From positions 367,951,160 through 368,015,159 of the forward strand of contig NC_073692.1 in assembly GCF_029784155.1 (NCBI RefSeq): a DNA stretch of 64,000 nucleotides, in the 5' to 3' direction. Within the stretch, counting starts at the first letter, position 1, and each line of letters starts with the position of its first letter. The DNA comes from Uranotaenia lowii (taxonomy: Eukaryota; Arthropoda; Insecta; Diptera; Culicidae). Below the pieces are notes generated by a model. That model was not told where the DNA came from, made no database searches, and was given only the letters and a program-made list of their open reading frames with translations. The position numbers and the translations under genes were made by a program. Shown piece after piece: positions 23,230-35,991 of this stretch.

Positions 23230-23405
23230 TCCCAAGCAAAATGATGCATTACCACTACATTCGAGCGAAACAAGAAACACATTTTATTCGATTTTCATTC
23301 TATTGGATAATTCATGCAAAACAAAAAAATAGTAAGAATCGAACTCACTTCAACATCTCATCTCGGCTTGCCAGCCCGCTATCTTACCCAGTGCACCATC
23401 TGAGT
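23230..23405 (-). other. tRNA-like pol III head (SINE or tRNA relic)
   Basis: On the minus strand TGGTGCACTGGG fits the pol III A box, and AGTTCGATTC about 53 nt later fits the B box. A run of T follows at the end of the tRNA-like part. The cloverleaf is not intact (long variable region), so a tRNA-derived SINE head is more likely than a functional tRNA. The 3' body may reach down to about 23230. No target duplication was identified. Confidence 0.4.
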
Positions 23406-23699
23406 CGGTTAGCAAACGAAAGTTTTTACACGTTTACTCGGTGTATTTTTTTCATTCTCCTTTGTCTTTGATGGGAAAGGGATGAAAATCGGAGGGGAAT
23501 GGGGTGGGATTGGGAAATTAGAAACTGTTTTCTATTGCTGGCCGATTTACATACACACGCACAGCTCATCTTGGCTGGTGGTTTTTTGCCGTGTTGGAAA
23601 CAAAGAACTTTTTTCTATTTTCGGTTTACATACACACATAGCATACGGTACATCATTGCTGGCTGATTGTTTCTATCCTGCTTTGTCTTATGACAGGAT

Positions 23700-24660
23700 A
23701 TGAGATATGTTTTATTTCGTTTCTTGCACATATGCAATGCGGTTGCGCTGGAAGGGCAATATTAAAAAAGCTTGTTGATGCCGGTCAGGCATAGAATCTT
23801 ATGCCGATAATTCCATCTCCATGGAAGTTCATTATTGGAGTAGAGTCTGATTTGTGGGTGTAAAGTTGAATTGGCCTTCATTATTGCGACCAACGTTGTT
23901 AGTTAAAATCCACAGAAAAGTAGAATCGTATCAGTCAAAATCAAAGTTCTAAATTGAGACAGATTTATTTGTGAAATAATGTGAATTATGCGTTTTCTTA
24001 ATGTTGTTTCGCATTATATTTATGAAAAGGTGAACATTTTTGGCACAGAGCTATTCTTAACAGTTCCTATAATTTTGGCTTTGATACTATCAGCTTTAAG
24101 TAAACAATGTTTATCATTCAAAAACATCGAATCACTGCTAAAAAAAAAGCCGACAAACGCTGAAAAGTTGTTGCATTCTTTCGGAACAGCAACAATTTTC
24201 TCCCAAGGTCGCACCCAAGGTTGCAAAACGATTATTGAAGACGAAGGCTCTGTAACGGCCCCAAACAATCGAGGAGGGCAAATTGAAAGGAATTTCTCCG
24301 TAAATGCAACATGTCGGCGGAGTCAGCAGAGAAAGACAGCACAGGGTACCCAAAGACCCACCCGTGTAAGGTGAAAGAAGAACATCTCCATTCGAGAAAG
24401 AAGACCTTTTGTACTCCAGCAGCAAGCAGCAAACCAAACAGCCGCTATAAAATCTGCACACGAAAAAAAAAAACAGCGAAATGGAATGTGAATCGCACAT
24501 TTCCGAGAGGGTAAAAGATAATAATTTCATGCCTCTTTCTTTCGGTCTTTATAGCATTCAAGTCTGCCGTCCGTTTCCATCTTCTTTTCTCCCCTTTTTT
24601 TTCTTTTTCATGTCTCCCTTCCGAGGTCTCCATCCGGTTACACCGGAGAGGTCTCTCCAA
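23700..24660. other. Single-copy-looking DNA, no secure gene
   Basis: The 128-codon frame at 23988-24374 has a hydrophobic segment (FLTVPIILALILSALS) but no other support. Overlapping frames on the other strand at 24138-24530 are equally long, which suggests chance. A CT-rich tract lies at 24580-24615. Confidence 0.3.
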
Positions 24661-24699
24661 ACTATTCCCTCGAGATTGTGAAAGATCGAGAGGGAAAAA

Positions 24700-24800
24700 A
24701 GTCAGTTAGTGTCTGTCTAGCTGCATTTGGCGACTTCAGACTTCAACTATAACAACAACACCAACAAAATCCGACCACCTTTCATATTTCTTGTGGAACT
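24700..24800 (+). promoter_or_regulatory. Possible initiator and 5' leader
   Basis: GTCAGTTAGTG at about 24702 matches the insect initiator TCAGTY. It is followed by an AACAACAACACCAACA leader-like stretch and preceded by a CT/GA-rich block with GATCGAGAGG. No TATA box, and no coding exon could be tied to it. Confidence 0.18.
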
Positions 24801-25321
24801 AACGGTGGCTGCCGCTGGATTTTAACCTCTGCTCTGCTGCCGGAACCCCACGATGGGACCTTTGTGTGTGAGTTAAAGTTGACTTGTTTTTTTTTAACAA
24901 CAACCTTTACTCGCAGTGTACCCTCTCTCCCACTCAAGCCTTCTCGGTCAATTCAGTGGAATCGGACTCGGTGGACGGTTGGTTTTGATTATATAATTTC
25001 TGTTATTTTGTTTTCCACAATGAAAGGCTACGAGTGACTTCGTGAGTCAGTTATTAGGTTTTCGATGATAAACTATTATGAAAACTATATATCCTTCAGT
25101 AAATAATGCACTTTTAAAAATCCCTATATGGGAAACCGAAAGACGAATCGCTTCAAGGAGGGAATGTAATTTGAAATAAGCTCCGAAGATCGATCGAAAC
25201 CGAAACTCATCCGAGCTAACATTTTTAATCTTGAGGGTTTTTTGAAGTGAGGACTCAGAGGCGAAATTTGGCAAGTTACGGAACTTTGCCCCCAAAATAA
25301 GCCCCTCTATTTTTTACAAAC

Positions 25322-27070
25322 ACTAGCTGACCCAGTGTGCTTAGTTACACCTTTGAAAATAACCAAAATTTTGAAAATTATATCAAGGAGACCGAGTATG
25401 AAACTTGGTTTTCTGATGTACATGGATGTGCAATATGCGGTTCTATGGAAGTCACTATGGAGTCAAAAAATCTACAATGGGAGACAAAAAAGTTATTAAA
25501 CAAAGAAGATGTTCTCGGTATAAAATCAGTACGAAGCTGATTTTTTAAAATCACCTGTATGCTCACTAAATTTGAAAATCGACACACTAGCTGAACGCAC
25601 TCTTTTTTTGAAATAATACAGCTTTTTAAATTCACAACTTTTTTTCTCCCACGGTAGATTTTATTGGTTCCCTTACAATCCTTTTCTTGTGCGTATACTA
25701 CACATCCGTGTACACCAGAAAATTAATTTGCCCAAATGTAAAAGTACAATGATTGTTTTAATGCTGAAATTTAGACTACCTTAGAAACATTGTTCGTAAA
25801 CTTATAACGTTATGTTCCTTATTAGGCTCCATTTACTTGATAAATTTAAGAGTTATGCCAAACAACCTATATGGAAGCCTCCTTTCCGCTTACGATATCC
25901 CTACTGGAGAAGCAGGGAGAGGTCTTTGATTACACTTCTTCTTCTACCCAAGTAAACCCCATGCCAAATTTGGTTACGATAAAGCCACACAAAGGTTATA
26001 CGAAAATGTAGAAACATTCCTCGTTTCCAAATACCCTTCCCTACCAAATATTTAATTTTTGTTATTCGCTCTCGAGTTTTTCCAAAAACATTATATAAAA
26101 GCCCCCCCCCCCTTCCCTTTTCCCATACACCCACTATATGAAGATAGAGGTATCAAATAATCATGAAAACATTTTGTTCCATTTGCTTGTTGAGTTACGC
26201 GAAAAATGAGGTACCAAAAACTTAAGGAAACATTTCTTGTACCCAAATATTCTTCTATGCAAAATTGGATTCTATTTGCTCGATAAGTTCTCGAGATATG
26301 CAAAACAAATATATAAAAGCCCCCTCCCTCTTCCCTACTTCCTTTTGGAAGGGGTGAGGTCTCTTAGAATCATAGAAACGTTTCTCGTATACAAACATCC
26401 TCCAAAACCAAATTTAGTTCCATATGCTTAATAAGTTATCAAGTCGTGCACAAAATTGTATGGGAGCTCCCTCCCTCCTTTATATCTTCAAATTGGAATG
26501 CACGAGGTACCAAGAAGTAATTATAATATAATGAATTGTTTCCAAATACCCTACAATGCCAAATGTGATTCCATATTTTTCAACAGTTCCTTGGTTACGT
26601 AAAAAATTGTATGAAAGCTCCCCCCTCCCCTCCTTCCCACCCTCACTCTGGAAGGTAGGAGGTGTTTCAAACTATCATAGAAACAATACTCGTATCCACA
26701 TATCTTACGCTGCCAAATTTGGTTCCATTTGCTGGATTAGTTCTCGAATTATGCAAAAAATAAAATGGAAGCCCCCTCTCTCCTTCTTCTTTTCTTGCTG
26801 AAAAGAGTGAGCCTATCCATAAGATAAATATTTTTCGTACCCAAATACACTCCCATTCTCAATTTGATTCCATTTGTATGATCAGATTCGAGTAATTCAA
26901 ACATGTTTGTTTTTATTTGCGAGGCCCCCCTCCCCCTTTCCAGTGAGGAGTGGGAGTCTCTAACCATTATAGGAAATTTCTCAGGTCTCGGGGCCACCAA
27001 CAGCCAAGTTTCACGCCAATCGGTACATCCCAAGTCTATAGGGAAAAGACAGATCTTTAGCAAGCTGAAA
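25322..27070. repeat. CTAGCTGACCC-type element with diverged tandem units
   Basis: Begins CTAGCTGACCCAGTGTGCTT. From about 25865 to 27060 a unit of roughly 150 bp recurs about eight times: ATGGAAGCCCCCTCCC, GGAGGNGTCTCAAA, CATAGAAACATTTCTCGTA, CCCAAATA, GCCAAATTTGGTTCCATTTG, GTTCTCGAGTTATGCAAAA. The last unit ends in CTCGGGGCCACCAACAGCCA and CGCCAATCGGTAC. The shorter copy at 35992-36465 has the same start. Transposon class undetermined. Open frames inside are artefacts of the repeat. Confidence 0.6.
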
Positions 27071-27553
27071 TTTTGTGATATAATAGTGTTATAGATGATC
27101 TATCTTACGCAGAAAATGTGATAAAAAAAATTGCATCAAGGTGAAAAGTTAGGCAAGTTCAAAGCCGAAATGACAGTGCGCGTGCGTTCAATTTCTATAC
27201 AATTATGAACGGTACTGTAGTTTAAATGACGTCAAAAAATGGAGACAAATACAAAAAATTTCGATGAAAATCTTGGTTCCGAACAAAGCCTGAAATCGCC
27301 GTATAAATGTATGCTAAAGCTTTTGGTATCTGGATCTGTATTTTTTGGAGCAGTTAAATGTTAAATGCTATAGAACAGACTTCAGCTCCATTTCTCCATC
27401 GTCTCCTGATTCAAATAATGCCTTGAACCCAAGGTGGCCACTTTTGTAATCAAGGACATGAATCCTCTCAATGCACTGGAACTTAAAACCCATCGAAAAA
27501 TAATGGGATATTCTGAAGTAAACACTACGAAAATATCTCGAGGAGTTAATTCA

Positions 27554-28785
27554 GGGTTTCTAGCGAACCGGGAAAACCGGGACTACCGGGAAAAACTTTG
27601 GAATTTTATCTCGTCACCGGGAAACCGGGAATTTCGGCACCTCACCGGGAAAATTTCCATGCTTGAGATTTTTTCACAGAATTTCTAAAATATTTGCAAA
27701 ATTATCTCTAAATTTAAGAATAGTTTTTGACAGTCTTGTTTTATCTCATAAACGCTTATTTTCGTTCATTAGTAAACAAACGAAGTTTGAATCGCTTTTT
27801 AACGCTCTACGCAAGTGTGCTATACTTACAAGCATAGCTCCAATGTTATAAATTTAATAATGAAACTATTAATATAGAACCTGGATAAGTGAGAGTTCAA
27901 AGGACTGAATTTTTTTTTCTCGTTTATATGTCTTATGTAAAAATTGTATCGAAAACAAGCTCCTGTCGAAATCTAAGGTCTTTACCCTGATACAGAATAA
28001 TATCTTACATTCAAACGATTAAAGTGCTGCCCTGTCTTATACACGATTTTCTATATTTTCACGAATCTTTAGTTCAAATGACTAAAGTTATCCATTGTTT
28101 AGTATTGAGAAATTTTTTTTAAAACATGTCAAATCCAAAGACATGTAAAAAATATAACTGCATTCGCCCCCCTCTTACTAACCCAAAGTTAGGAAAAATA
28201 CTTCCGGCACATAAAAACTTTATAAGTAAAATGCCTTAATAAAACCATTTGTAAATAAAAAAAAACTGCATTCAGAATATTTTCCTGCCATCTAATGATT
28301 TTAAGTTTTGTAAGACTGATTTGATATTATGTTTCGATGTATTTTTTTTATATATTTCTATTTTTTCTGGAACTATATTAAAATTATAGAAAATTTCACA
28401 ATGGCTGAAAAGTGTTACATTATAGTTTCAAGATCAATCTACTCGATTTTTTATGCAAAACTAATGAAATTGTGGAGCCAAACAACGAATACATGTCAAT
28501 TTCGTTAAATTCTTTTTAAAAAATCATGAAAACCTGCCAATTTGATACGGAAAGATTACGTGTTAAAAGACGCCGAAGTATTTGGCATGATTTCTAACCG
28601 GTTAACAAGTTCTGGGATACAATTGTTGGAAATTTGAGGCCCTTTACAATAATTTTTTTTATTCGCCTTGATTTTATATAAAAAAAGAGTAAATTAAATG
28701 GAAAATCGTCATTTATAACCGGAAAAAAACCTGGAAAAATTGGGAAAAACTTTGGAATTTTAAAACGAAAAGTCGCTAGAAACCC
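27554..28785. mobile_element. TIR element with GGGTTTCTAGCGA ends
   Basis: GGGTTTCTAGCGA at 27554 faces TCGCTAGAAACCC at 28773-28785. CCGGGAAAACCGGGA-type repeats lie just inside the left end, and GGGAAAAACTTTGGAATTTT occurs near both ends. It is 1232 bp and noncoding. No target duplication could be fixed. Class unknown. Confidence 0.55.
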
Positions 28786-28789
28786 AAGT

Positions 28790-30240
28790 CCTGAGGAAGA
28801 AATGAAGAAAAAGTAGATTTTTGTATAGAAAAATCTGCAGACAAACTTTGTACAAAATTTAATGAATGTCGTAAGGCTGGAAAGGCAATAATTCCGATAT
28901 AATATTTAATTTGAATGAAATAAATATTTTCCCGTGATGCAATTTGAGTCGGGACAGGCAATAGATTTGGAATTCTGGCTTCACGATTGATCGAGCTTTC
29001 CAAGCTTCTTATGAAGCAAAAACTTGATCTTATAGCCGTTAATAAAATTTGAAATATTTCTTGAGATAGATACGTTTTTTTTTTCACAGTTAAGTTAGAA
29101 TATAACCGTGCGATTTACAATATGTGACAATTTGGACGCGGCCGGCACCATTATCGGTGTTGTAAGAAGGATCATTAGTTTCAGAAATTATAAATGTGCA
29201 GTAAATCCCAGATCCTCTTTTTTTAAACTATGATGAGAAGTTGATGAAATATTGGGCGAACTTGATTTGAAGTTTGTTGTTTACATTTGCAAAATTGTGT
29301 GTCAATCTGTCGAGTTACTGAGCTACTTACTCATCAAATTCTGCCCAACACTTCCGTGATCCTACACAATTTCATCTAGGTACTAACTGCTCTAGTCTAC
29401 TAGATCGTAATCGTACCCAGTACGTAAGCCACTTCTTGCTTGGAGCCTTCTGGATAACCACTAAATTTGTCTGGTTATCGAGTGATCGTTCTGGAATCTG
29501 ATCATAAACCTAACCTATGGGGTTGAGTTGAGGCGTTCGGAAAAAATCTTCAGGTCGAGATTGTTCGATGGAATAGCTCTCTAGGCTGAATAGGTCATAG
29601 GGGCAAACGTTGTTCGGTTGAAGTTCGTAAGAACGTAAAGATGCTCTCCTTACGCTCGCTTCAGGCTGCGTATATGACTGGAGGATCTTACCTAGTTTAA
29701 TTTAAACCACAGAATTCAGGCCGAACGCTTATGAAGCGCAAGCGGTTACCTCAGATCAATATTTCTTGAACGAAAAGCGTTCTTATTTAGGATTTCCGGC
29801 TGAAAACTTATCGATTTCCATATCGCGTCACTCGTATACGCGAATTTAATACATTCAGGTCTTACGATTACTTTAAAAGATCATAAAACCTGATTGATCT
29901 TGATGGTTGAAGTTGAAAATCTTTAAGAAATATTATCTCCTAGATAAGGTTGTGATAAAATTTGTCTTAGGTAAATATTACACGCTTAGCTAGTTGTACT
30001 ATAAATTTCTTTTAAATTTACCCAGAGAAAATTTTGCATCTTTTTTATGTTTATGCCTTAACTTGGAATGCCTATTTTAAATAAGCATGGAATGCTTATT
30101 TTAAATTTTGTGTATCCAATGTGTTAAACAAGTGTATTTATTATATTCCCGTAGAAGGTTTCTTTGGCAATAAAAATCTGGAAGGAAATTGGTAATGTTC
30201 GAATCCATCACCGCCACTAATCTTAACACATTTCCTACCG
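28790..30240. other. AT-rich DNA, no gene seen
   Basis: The 103-codon minus-strand frame at 28776-29087 is AT-driven. Around 29540-29620 TCTCTAGGCTGAATAGG and GGTCGAGATTG faintly recall the 15-bp minisatellite at 17281. Nothing else recognised. Confidence 0.35.
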
Positions 30241-30331
30241 AGAAAATCCTAACGCACCGCTTGATTGAATTCTAGTCAGCCACACGTTGAGTTACCCACT
30301 CAACGCCCATATTCCGAACACGTGCCAATAC

Positions 30332-30740
30332 TTATGACCGACATACGAGCAAAAGCACACAACATAATTTCAGTTTTTCGAGGAGCTGCAACCCTTCTTC
30401 TTTTTTCAGTAATACAAGAATCACCCAATGCTCAAGTGTAAAATGTATTTTATTACCATCAGACTGTTCCTTACACACCTTCCGGCTGCACCTTCGCCTC
30501 GATTTACACTGCCTGTAGCCCTTCGTTAGTTCCGGACGTCTGACACTAGCAATAGAGGAACCGTTGTTCATTCGCCGATGTCCGTCTACACATTGTATGT
30601 TTCTAGCATATATGTGGCAGTTGTATTGCTCCAATCGGTTGAATACTTTAATTTCCGCGGCCCGTTGGAATGTCCAAGCCGATGTCCAACTGCCTGTCTG
30701 TGTTCTTGTGCGCTTTCGGATTCAGCACGTTAAGCTTTAC
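30332..30740 (-). CDS. Cys/Arg-containing open frame, unrecognised
   Basis: A minus-strand frame open from about 30740 to 30332, without an early ATG, includes QYNCHIYARNIQCVDGHRR and YRQCKSRRRCSRKVCKEQ. A donor-like GATG|GTAATA lies within it near 30460. GC is above the local background from 30.3 to 31.3 kb. No acceptor with a pyrimidine tract was found and no family was recognised, so it may be an exon or chance. Confidence 0.2.
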
Positions 30741-31823
30741 GTGAATGATGTGACACCGTCCCATAAGTCACAAATGTAGCAGAGGAAGAAGGAAAAAAAC
30801 AAAAACAGTTCACAACTACACAAATTAAATCCGAATGAAAGGTAGTGACGGCGGCGGTGAGTGACCCTTCCATAGGCATATGAGCCGGTTCAAAACTTTT
30901 TTGCGACTTGCAAAAAGGCCACAACTCGCGTGTAAGAATTATGGTTCAAGTTTATGTGTCATTCGCCAACCTGAATTCGGAGCATTCTCTCTTTCGTTTC
31001 GTCTGAGTTTTAAGACGACGATGAACTGCTGCACAACAGTGAGAAATGAGTCAATTATACCAATAAACACGATTTTTCTTCAACTGCTGCTGCCGGCCGT
31101 TAACGTTGTTGAGTGCTAGAGAATCTTAAATCTCTCGAACACATCATTAGTTTTCTCGTTCACTTCATTTCGCGAACCAATCGTACCTACTCCGATTTGC
31201 CTTTGCAGTTGAGTGAATTGTTTGTAGTGTGTTTGGTTCCTTCCGGGAAGTTGGATGATTTTGAAAGTAAACAAACAAGCGGTGCTGATGAATGTTGCAT
31301 GAGCATTCGGCTGAGGGCGCATATGGACGGGTAATTTGTTAAATGGGGAGCCCGTTTTTGCGCTCAGCTCTCTGTGTCGGTACTTTTAAAAGGTTTTGAA
31401 CGAAATCGACCGAGAATGTTAAATTAAACTCAAGCTATCAGCTGCTGCAGAAAAAAAATTAAATAACATAAAAGTAGGCTTCCAACAGAATTCAAATTAA
31501 TTAAAAATTGAAGATCTCATGACCTTATAATAAATTTCTCTGATTTTTTTTTTATTTTCCCCTTATGATTATAATTTTCAAATGTTCAAAACACAGTCCT
31601 TAAATAACAATTGAATTGTGACAAAACATTAAAATTGAAATTAGAACTTCCAGAAACAATCAACTCATGATGACCGATTTTGAATAATAACACAAGGGAT
31701 CAACATTTTTGGGGTGGATATGGGTTTTGAAGAATTTGCCGTCGTGAATTCAAATCATTCCTAAGATTTTATCGATTACCTCTTGTTTTTGTGGTATGGC
31801 ATTTGGAAAATTTATAATTTATC

Positions 31824-32124
31824 AGAGCAAGTTCACTGGTGTTGGGAAAAGTGGTAGAAATATTGACATTTGGAAAATTTTACCATGCAAAAATTTTTTC
31901 AAGATCTTGGGGCGTTGTATTTTTTTACAACACTGTTTCTATTTCAGCCGTATGTGATAGAAATATTGCTATTTTTGCATCACAGCATGCGAAAATACAA
32001 CACGTGTTGTAAAAAACTAGAATTCCACAGATCTTGAATATGTGTTTGCATGGGAAAATTTTCAAAATGTGCCGTATGTGTCGATATTTCTACCACATTT
32101 TCCCAACACCAGAGAACTTGCTCT
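31824..32124. mobile_element. MITE with AGAGCAAGTTCACTGGTGTT ends, copy 1
   Basis: 301 bp with inverted ends of over 25 bp (AGAGCAAGTTCNCTGGTGTTGGG). The inside is also largely palindromic (GAAATATTGNNATTT, CAAGATCTTG/CAGATCTTGAA, CATGCAAAAA/TTTGCATGG). A close second copy follows after 31 bp. Confidence 0.75.
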
Positions 32125-32155
32125 CAGTGTGAGTAAAATCTATCTTTGATAACTG

Positions 32156-32457
32156 AGAGCAAGTTCACTGGTGTTGGGAAAAAGTGGTAGAAATTTTGAC
32201 ATTTTGAAAATTTTACCATGCAAAAATGTTTTCAAGATCTTGGGGCGTTGTATTTTTTACATCACTGTTTTATTTCAGCCGTATGTGATAGAAATATTGC
32301 TATTTTTGCATCACAGCATGCGAAACTACAACACGTGCTGTAAAAAAAAACTAGAATTCCACAGATCTTGAAAATGTTTTTGCATGGGAAAATTTTCAAA
32401 ATGTGCGTAAGTGTCAAAACTTCTACCACTTTCTCCCAACACCAGTGAACTTGCTCT
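32156..32457. mobile_element. MITE with AGAGCAAGTTCACTGGTGTT ends, copy 2
   Basis: 302 bp, same orientation and internal order as 31824-32124. The outer flanks of the pair are inverted (TTATC left, GATAA right) and the inner spacer edges are too (CAGT and ACTG), suggesting one element inserted at the end of the other or a tandem dimer. Confidence 0.75.
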
Positions 32458-33185
32458 GATAAGCTAATAAACCTTCATAAAATCTAAAAACAGATTTTGA
32501 AAGAGTGAAGTAGGCCTTGGTGCAATAAGCAGCGAAAATTTTTTCCCTGCCAAAATTCTTAAAATTTATTCAATGTGTTGACAAACTGTGAAAAATGATA
32601 GATCGTGTAGAATTTAATGCGCATCACTAGCAATTTGCTATCGGTTAGTTCTGACCATTCTGTCAACGTTTTGGATTTGTGGAAATCTCCAAAGAGGATG
32701 AAGAAGAGATTACGGCTCCCCAACTTTCGTCCGACGGAAGCTCTGCCATTCAAAGATGTCTTAAGGTTTTACGGAAAATGTATTTTATGAAAAGCTAAGT
32801 ATTTTTATCATTTTTAAACCCTTTTAAATCTTAAAATATTTATAATGAATATAACAAGACGCATTGAAGGGATAATCACATTCGCGTTACGTTTCTTCTT
32901 GCATGTTTAGCTTTGTATGGAAATTTCAAACACAAATTTTTACACATCCCATAACTTTTTTTAGTTGTTTGTGCTGCCAGAAAAAAGCAACAGAAATTTT
33001 GAAAACGATCCATCCAGTTCTGTATAAGCGCAATGAGTTTTGATTTTGTATGGAAATTTGTATGAGAAAACAAAATTTTTCATTCAAAAATCGTCTAAGA
33101 TGTACTGAAAATTCCAAAAATAATGTAATTTTGGATGGTAAATATTTCTTGATTCTTACTATACAATTCATGTGAACAAAACACA

Positions 33186-33312
33186 AACCTAACTTGTAGC
33201 CCTGAAAAGATATACAAAATTTTTGTTTTCAAAATATATATTTTGATTTTGTAACCTAACTTGTAGCCCTGAAAAGATATACAAAATTTTTGTTTTCAAA
33301 ATATATATTTTT
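33186..33312. repeat. Tandem duplication, 67-bp unit
   Basis: AACCTAACTTGTAGCCCTGA and the following AAAGATATACAAAATTTTTG through AAAATATATATTTT occur twice head to tail, at 33186 and 33253, as an almost exact repeat. Confidence 0.85.
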
Positions 33313-33544
33313 TTAATTTTGGCATTTTTGACTGCTTGTTTGAAAACTGCTTTGCATAGCCAGGAAATTTATTAATTTATTTAACCTTTGCAAAATCATT
33401 TCACGAAATTATTAAAAGTTCTAGCAAGTAGATCTGCCAATTTTAAATATTTTTCAATGGATTCAGATTTATTATTTTGAAATGGTTATAACTTTTTTCA
33501 TGAACTTCTTAGCTGCGTGTCATGTTAGCAAAAAATGAAGCTTA

Positions 33545-34186
33545 AGGCTGATGTCAAGCTTAGGCGACAAGCATCGCTTTGCGTTATAAATTACAATAAG
33601 AAAGCTATGCAACGCATTGGTATGTCAGGCTGATGTCAAGCTGAGGCGACAAGCATTACTTTGCGTTATAAATTCCAATAAGAAAGCAATACAACGCATT
33701 GGTATGGCATGCTGGAGCGCCATGGCGCTTTCAAAATTCACTACAAATTATGACTTCTATGCATCTGATAATGCTTGGAATCGTCTCCTTTCTTTCGGGA
33801 GCAATTAAAAACTCATCAGATCATGATCCGGATCGCGAAAATGCCGAAATTTCAACCGAAAAAATTCTTTGTTTTTTTGCGGGAACTAAGAATTTATGAA
33901 AATTTTCTCGTCGCTTCAGATATTATTTAGTTTATTATCACAAATTTGGACGGATCTACGAACTATTGCGGTTAAAACCCGAAATCACTGCTTTAAACCG
34001 AGAAAAAACAACATTCCCATTGGATTTTCTACTTGTCGCGCTTCAAAACACCCTGGCATCAGCTTTGTCGCGCTTTCCAATGCGCTCAGCATGACAAGTC
34101 TGCGCTTTTTCCATGGATATCAAATGAGAGCAGGTATGTCGTGTGAACGTGTTGCGCTGCTTGTCGCCTCAGCTTGACATCAGCCT
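33545..34186. mobile_element. TIR element with a tandemly duplicated left end
   Basis: AGGCTGATGTCAAGCTNAGG at 33545 and again at 33627 (82-bp tandem copy) faces CCTCAGCTTGACATCAGCCT at 34167-34186. TTA and TAA lie at the outer edges. About 640 bp. The 63- to 93-codon frames inside show no transposase motif. Confidence 0.6.
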
Positions 34187-34189
34187 AAG

Positions 34190-35530
34190 AATAGTGAAAA
34201 CCATAAATCAAAGACTATTCATTTTCAAGCTTATTTGAATTTTCTGGATGATTTAAAGTGCAAAATTTTCTTACGAAATTGGAACGCGTTGCGCTAATTC
34301 AGGAATCAACCAAATCATCAAAAACTTTACACTGGTTCTTGGTGACCTAAATACATCGAAAAAACATATGGGAGCAAAAAGTCATTTTTTGTTGCTGTCT
34401 AATATACATGTATCATGAAATTATTTCATGCAAAAAATATTTTGGCAGCGTGAGACGTTTATAACCAGAGTTACATTTTTCTGACGAAAGGAATCTCATT
34501 TTCGCAAGAAAAAGATATTGTTTTTCAATGTAGTTGTTCTTGTGCTTTCCGTTTAAACTGGTCTGAGGAACAAAGCCTTACATCACCATAAGCATGATTA
34601 CAAATTACACTTTTTTTTAATGTTCGGATAAAAGGGCTCTAAAAAAACGTAGATTTTACCTGAAAAATTTCTGAACAAGTTCAATCTTTTGTGAAATAAG
34701 CATTTGAGAATTGTTTTTTTTGGAACCAACTAGTCCGAGTTTTGTGACGAAACAGGGTGGTTTTCGGAATCCAGTATTTTGTAAGCGGTTTCTTCACCGG
34801 TAATCCACTTTAAACAGTTTAATGGCCTGTTTGAGATGCTGAGTGTTTTTTTTTTACCGATAGTTGCTCATACCAAGGTCTTATGAAGGCATACTGATGA
34901 TCAAACCGTTGAAAAAATTAATTATCTGTAGAAACATATTTGTCCTTTTTACCCGACCTTAAAGTGTCCGTCTTACCCGACCTATCAACTCGTTTTTTTA
35001 AGCGTTCGTTGCTAAAGCCCATCGACCAAAATTCGCTTTTTTCCAGGTGACCGTTTTTTTTTGTTTTTTTCTGGGATTTTAACGCTTCCATTACAGGTGA
35101 CCAATGAGAAGCCTAATAAGCATTCCATCGTTGAAAACGGTTTAAATTTCCAAAAATGTTGGGAGTTATGGATGAAATTTTTGTTATGAATATCTCAAAC
35201 ATTTTTACTCTCATTCAACACTGTCTGCAGCACAATAGTTAGAAGTTTTTTTTTTCTAAATTAAGCAGTAGTAAAAATTCTCACCTGAAATAATCGGTAG
35301 TCACCGAATTGTTGAGCTAAGTTCTGCTCTATTGTTTTAAATTGACACAATAACAAACTAGTACAATTTTTCAAATGTTGTTGGATGACTCATGAAATAT
35401 CCAATGGTAATGCTAGAAAAGCTACACAATCTCCAAAAACTTGAGGTTGCAGTAGAACATCTTAGGTGTTTCCGTGTATCTTTCTAGGATATATCCGGGC
35501 TTGTCCATAAATTGATTAAAAAGTTCGAGA
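34190..35530. other. AT-rich DNA, no gene seen
   Basis: Short frames only. TACCCGACC is repeated near 34952 and 34975. No structured repeat resolved. Confidence 0.4.
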
Positions 35531-35539
35531 TGAATCAAT

Positions 35540-35890
35540 CTGGCCAGCAGGCCTAGATATTGTAAAAACTTCCCGGATTTCTCCCGGGTTTATTCACGTT
35601 ATTTGCTAAATCAAACAAAAAACTCGAATTCTACTTTGAAAAGTTTTAATATTTTTTGTCAAAAAACGATTTTAATGAGTTAATTTAAAAACGAATATCA
35701 ATTTTATTCAATCCTTAGACACGATCTAAACGCAGCTGATATGATTCGATGAAACTTTCAAACTTCAATTAATTTTCTTTTACTTTCTTTCGTCTGGTTT
35801 ATAATAATGCCTAGATTTGGTACAGATTAGCCCTATTTTTATTTCTGAAATTTCCAAAAAATCGCCAAGAATTGTCCTGCCGTGTGGAAA
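35540..35890. repeat. Dispersed repeat (CCGGATTT...GCAAATCAAACAAAAA family)
   Basis: Shares CTTCCCGGATTTCTCCCGGG, TTTATTCACG and GCTAAATCAAACAAAAA with copies at about 41800-42225 and 43795-43990. Copies are strongly diverged and noncoding. Class unknown. Confidence 0.45.
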
Positions 35891-35991
35891 CCTCTGGTAG
35901 AAAATATGGTTTGCTTAAGGTAAAGTATAATCGTTCTTTTCAATAATTATTTTGAAGAGAATTTGCTCGAATTCGACCTTTATATATCAAA

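Noticed and set aside
23988..24530. Frames of 128 and 130 codons on opposite strands
   Set aside because: They overlap each other over the same bases and neither shows a domain; most likely chance in a stop-poor stretch.
26102..26112. C-tract runs (also near 36149) as telomeric or G-quadruplex repeats
   Set aside because: They are single homopolymers inside the CTAGCTGACCC-type repeat units, not regularly spaced G-runs or a telomere motif.
30332..30740. Cysteine-rich secreted peptide
   Set aside because: No start codon with a signal sequence and irregular cysteine spacing; kept only as a low-confidence open frame.
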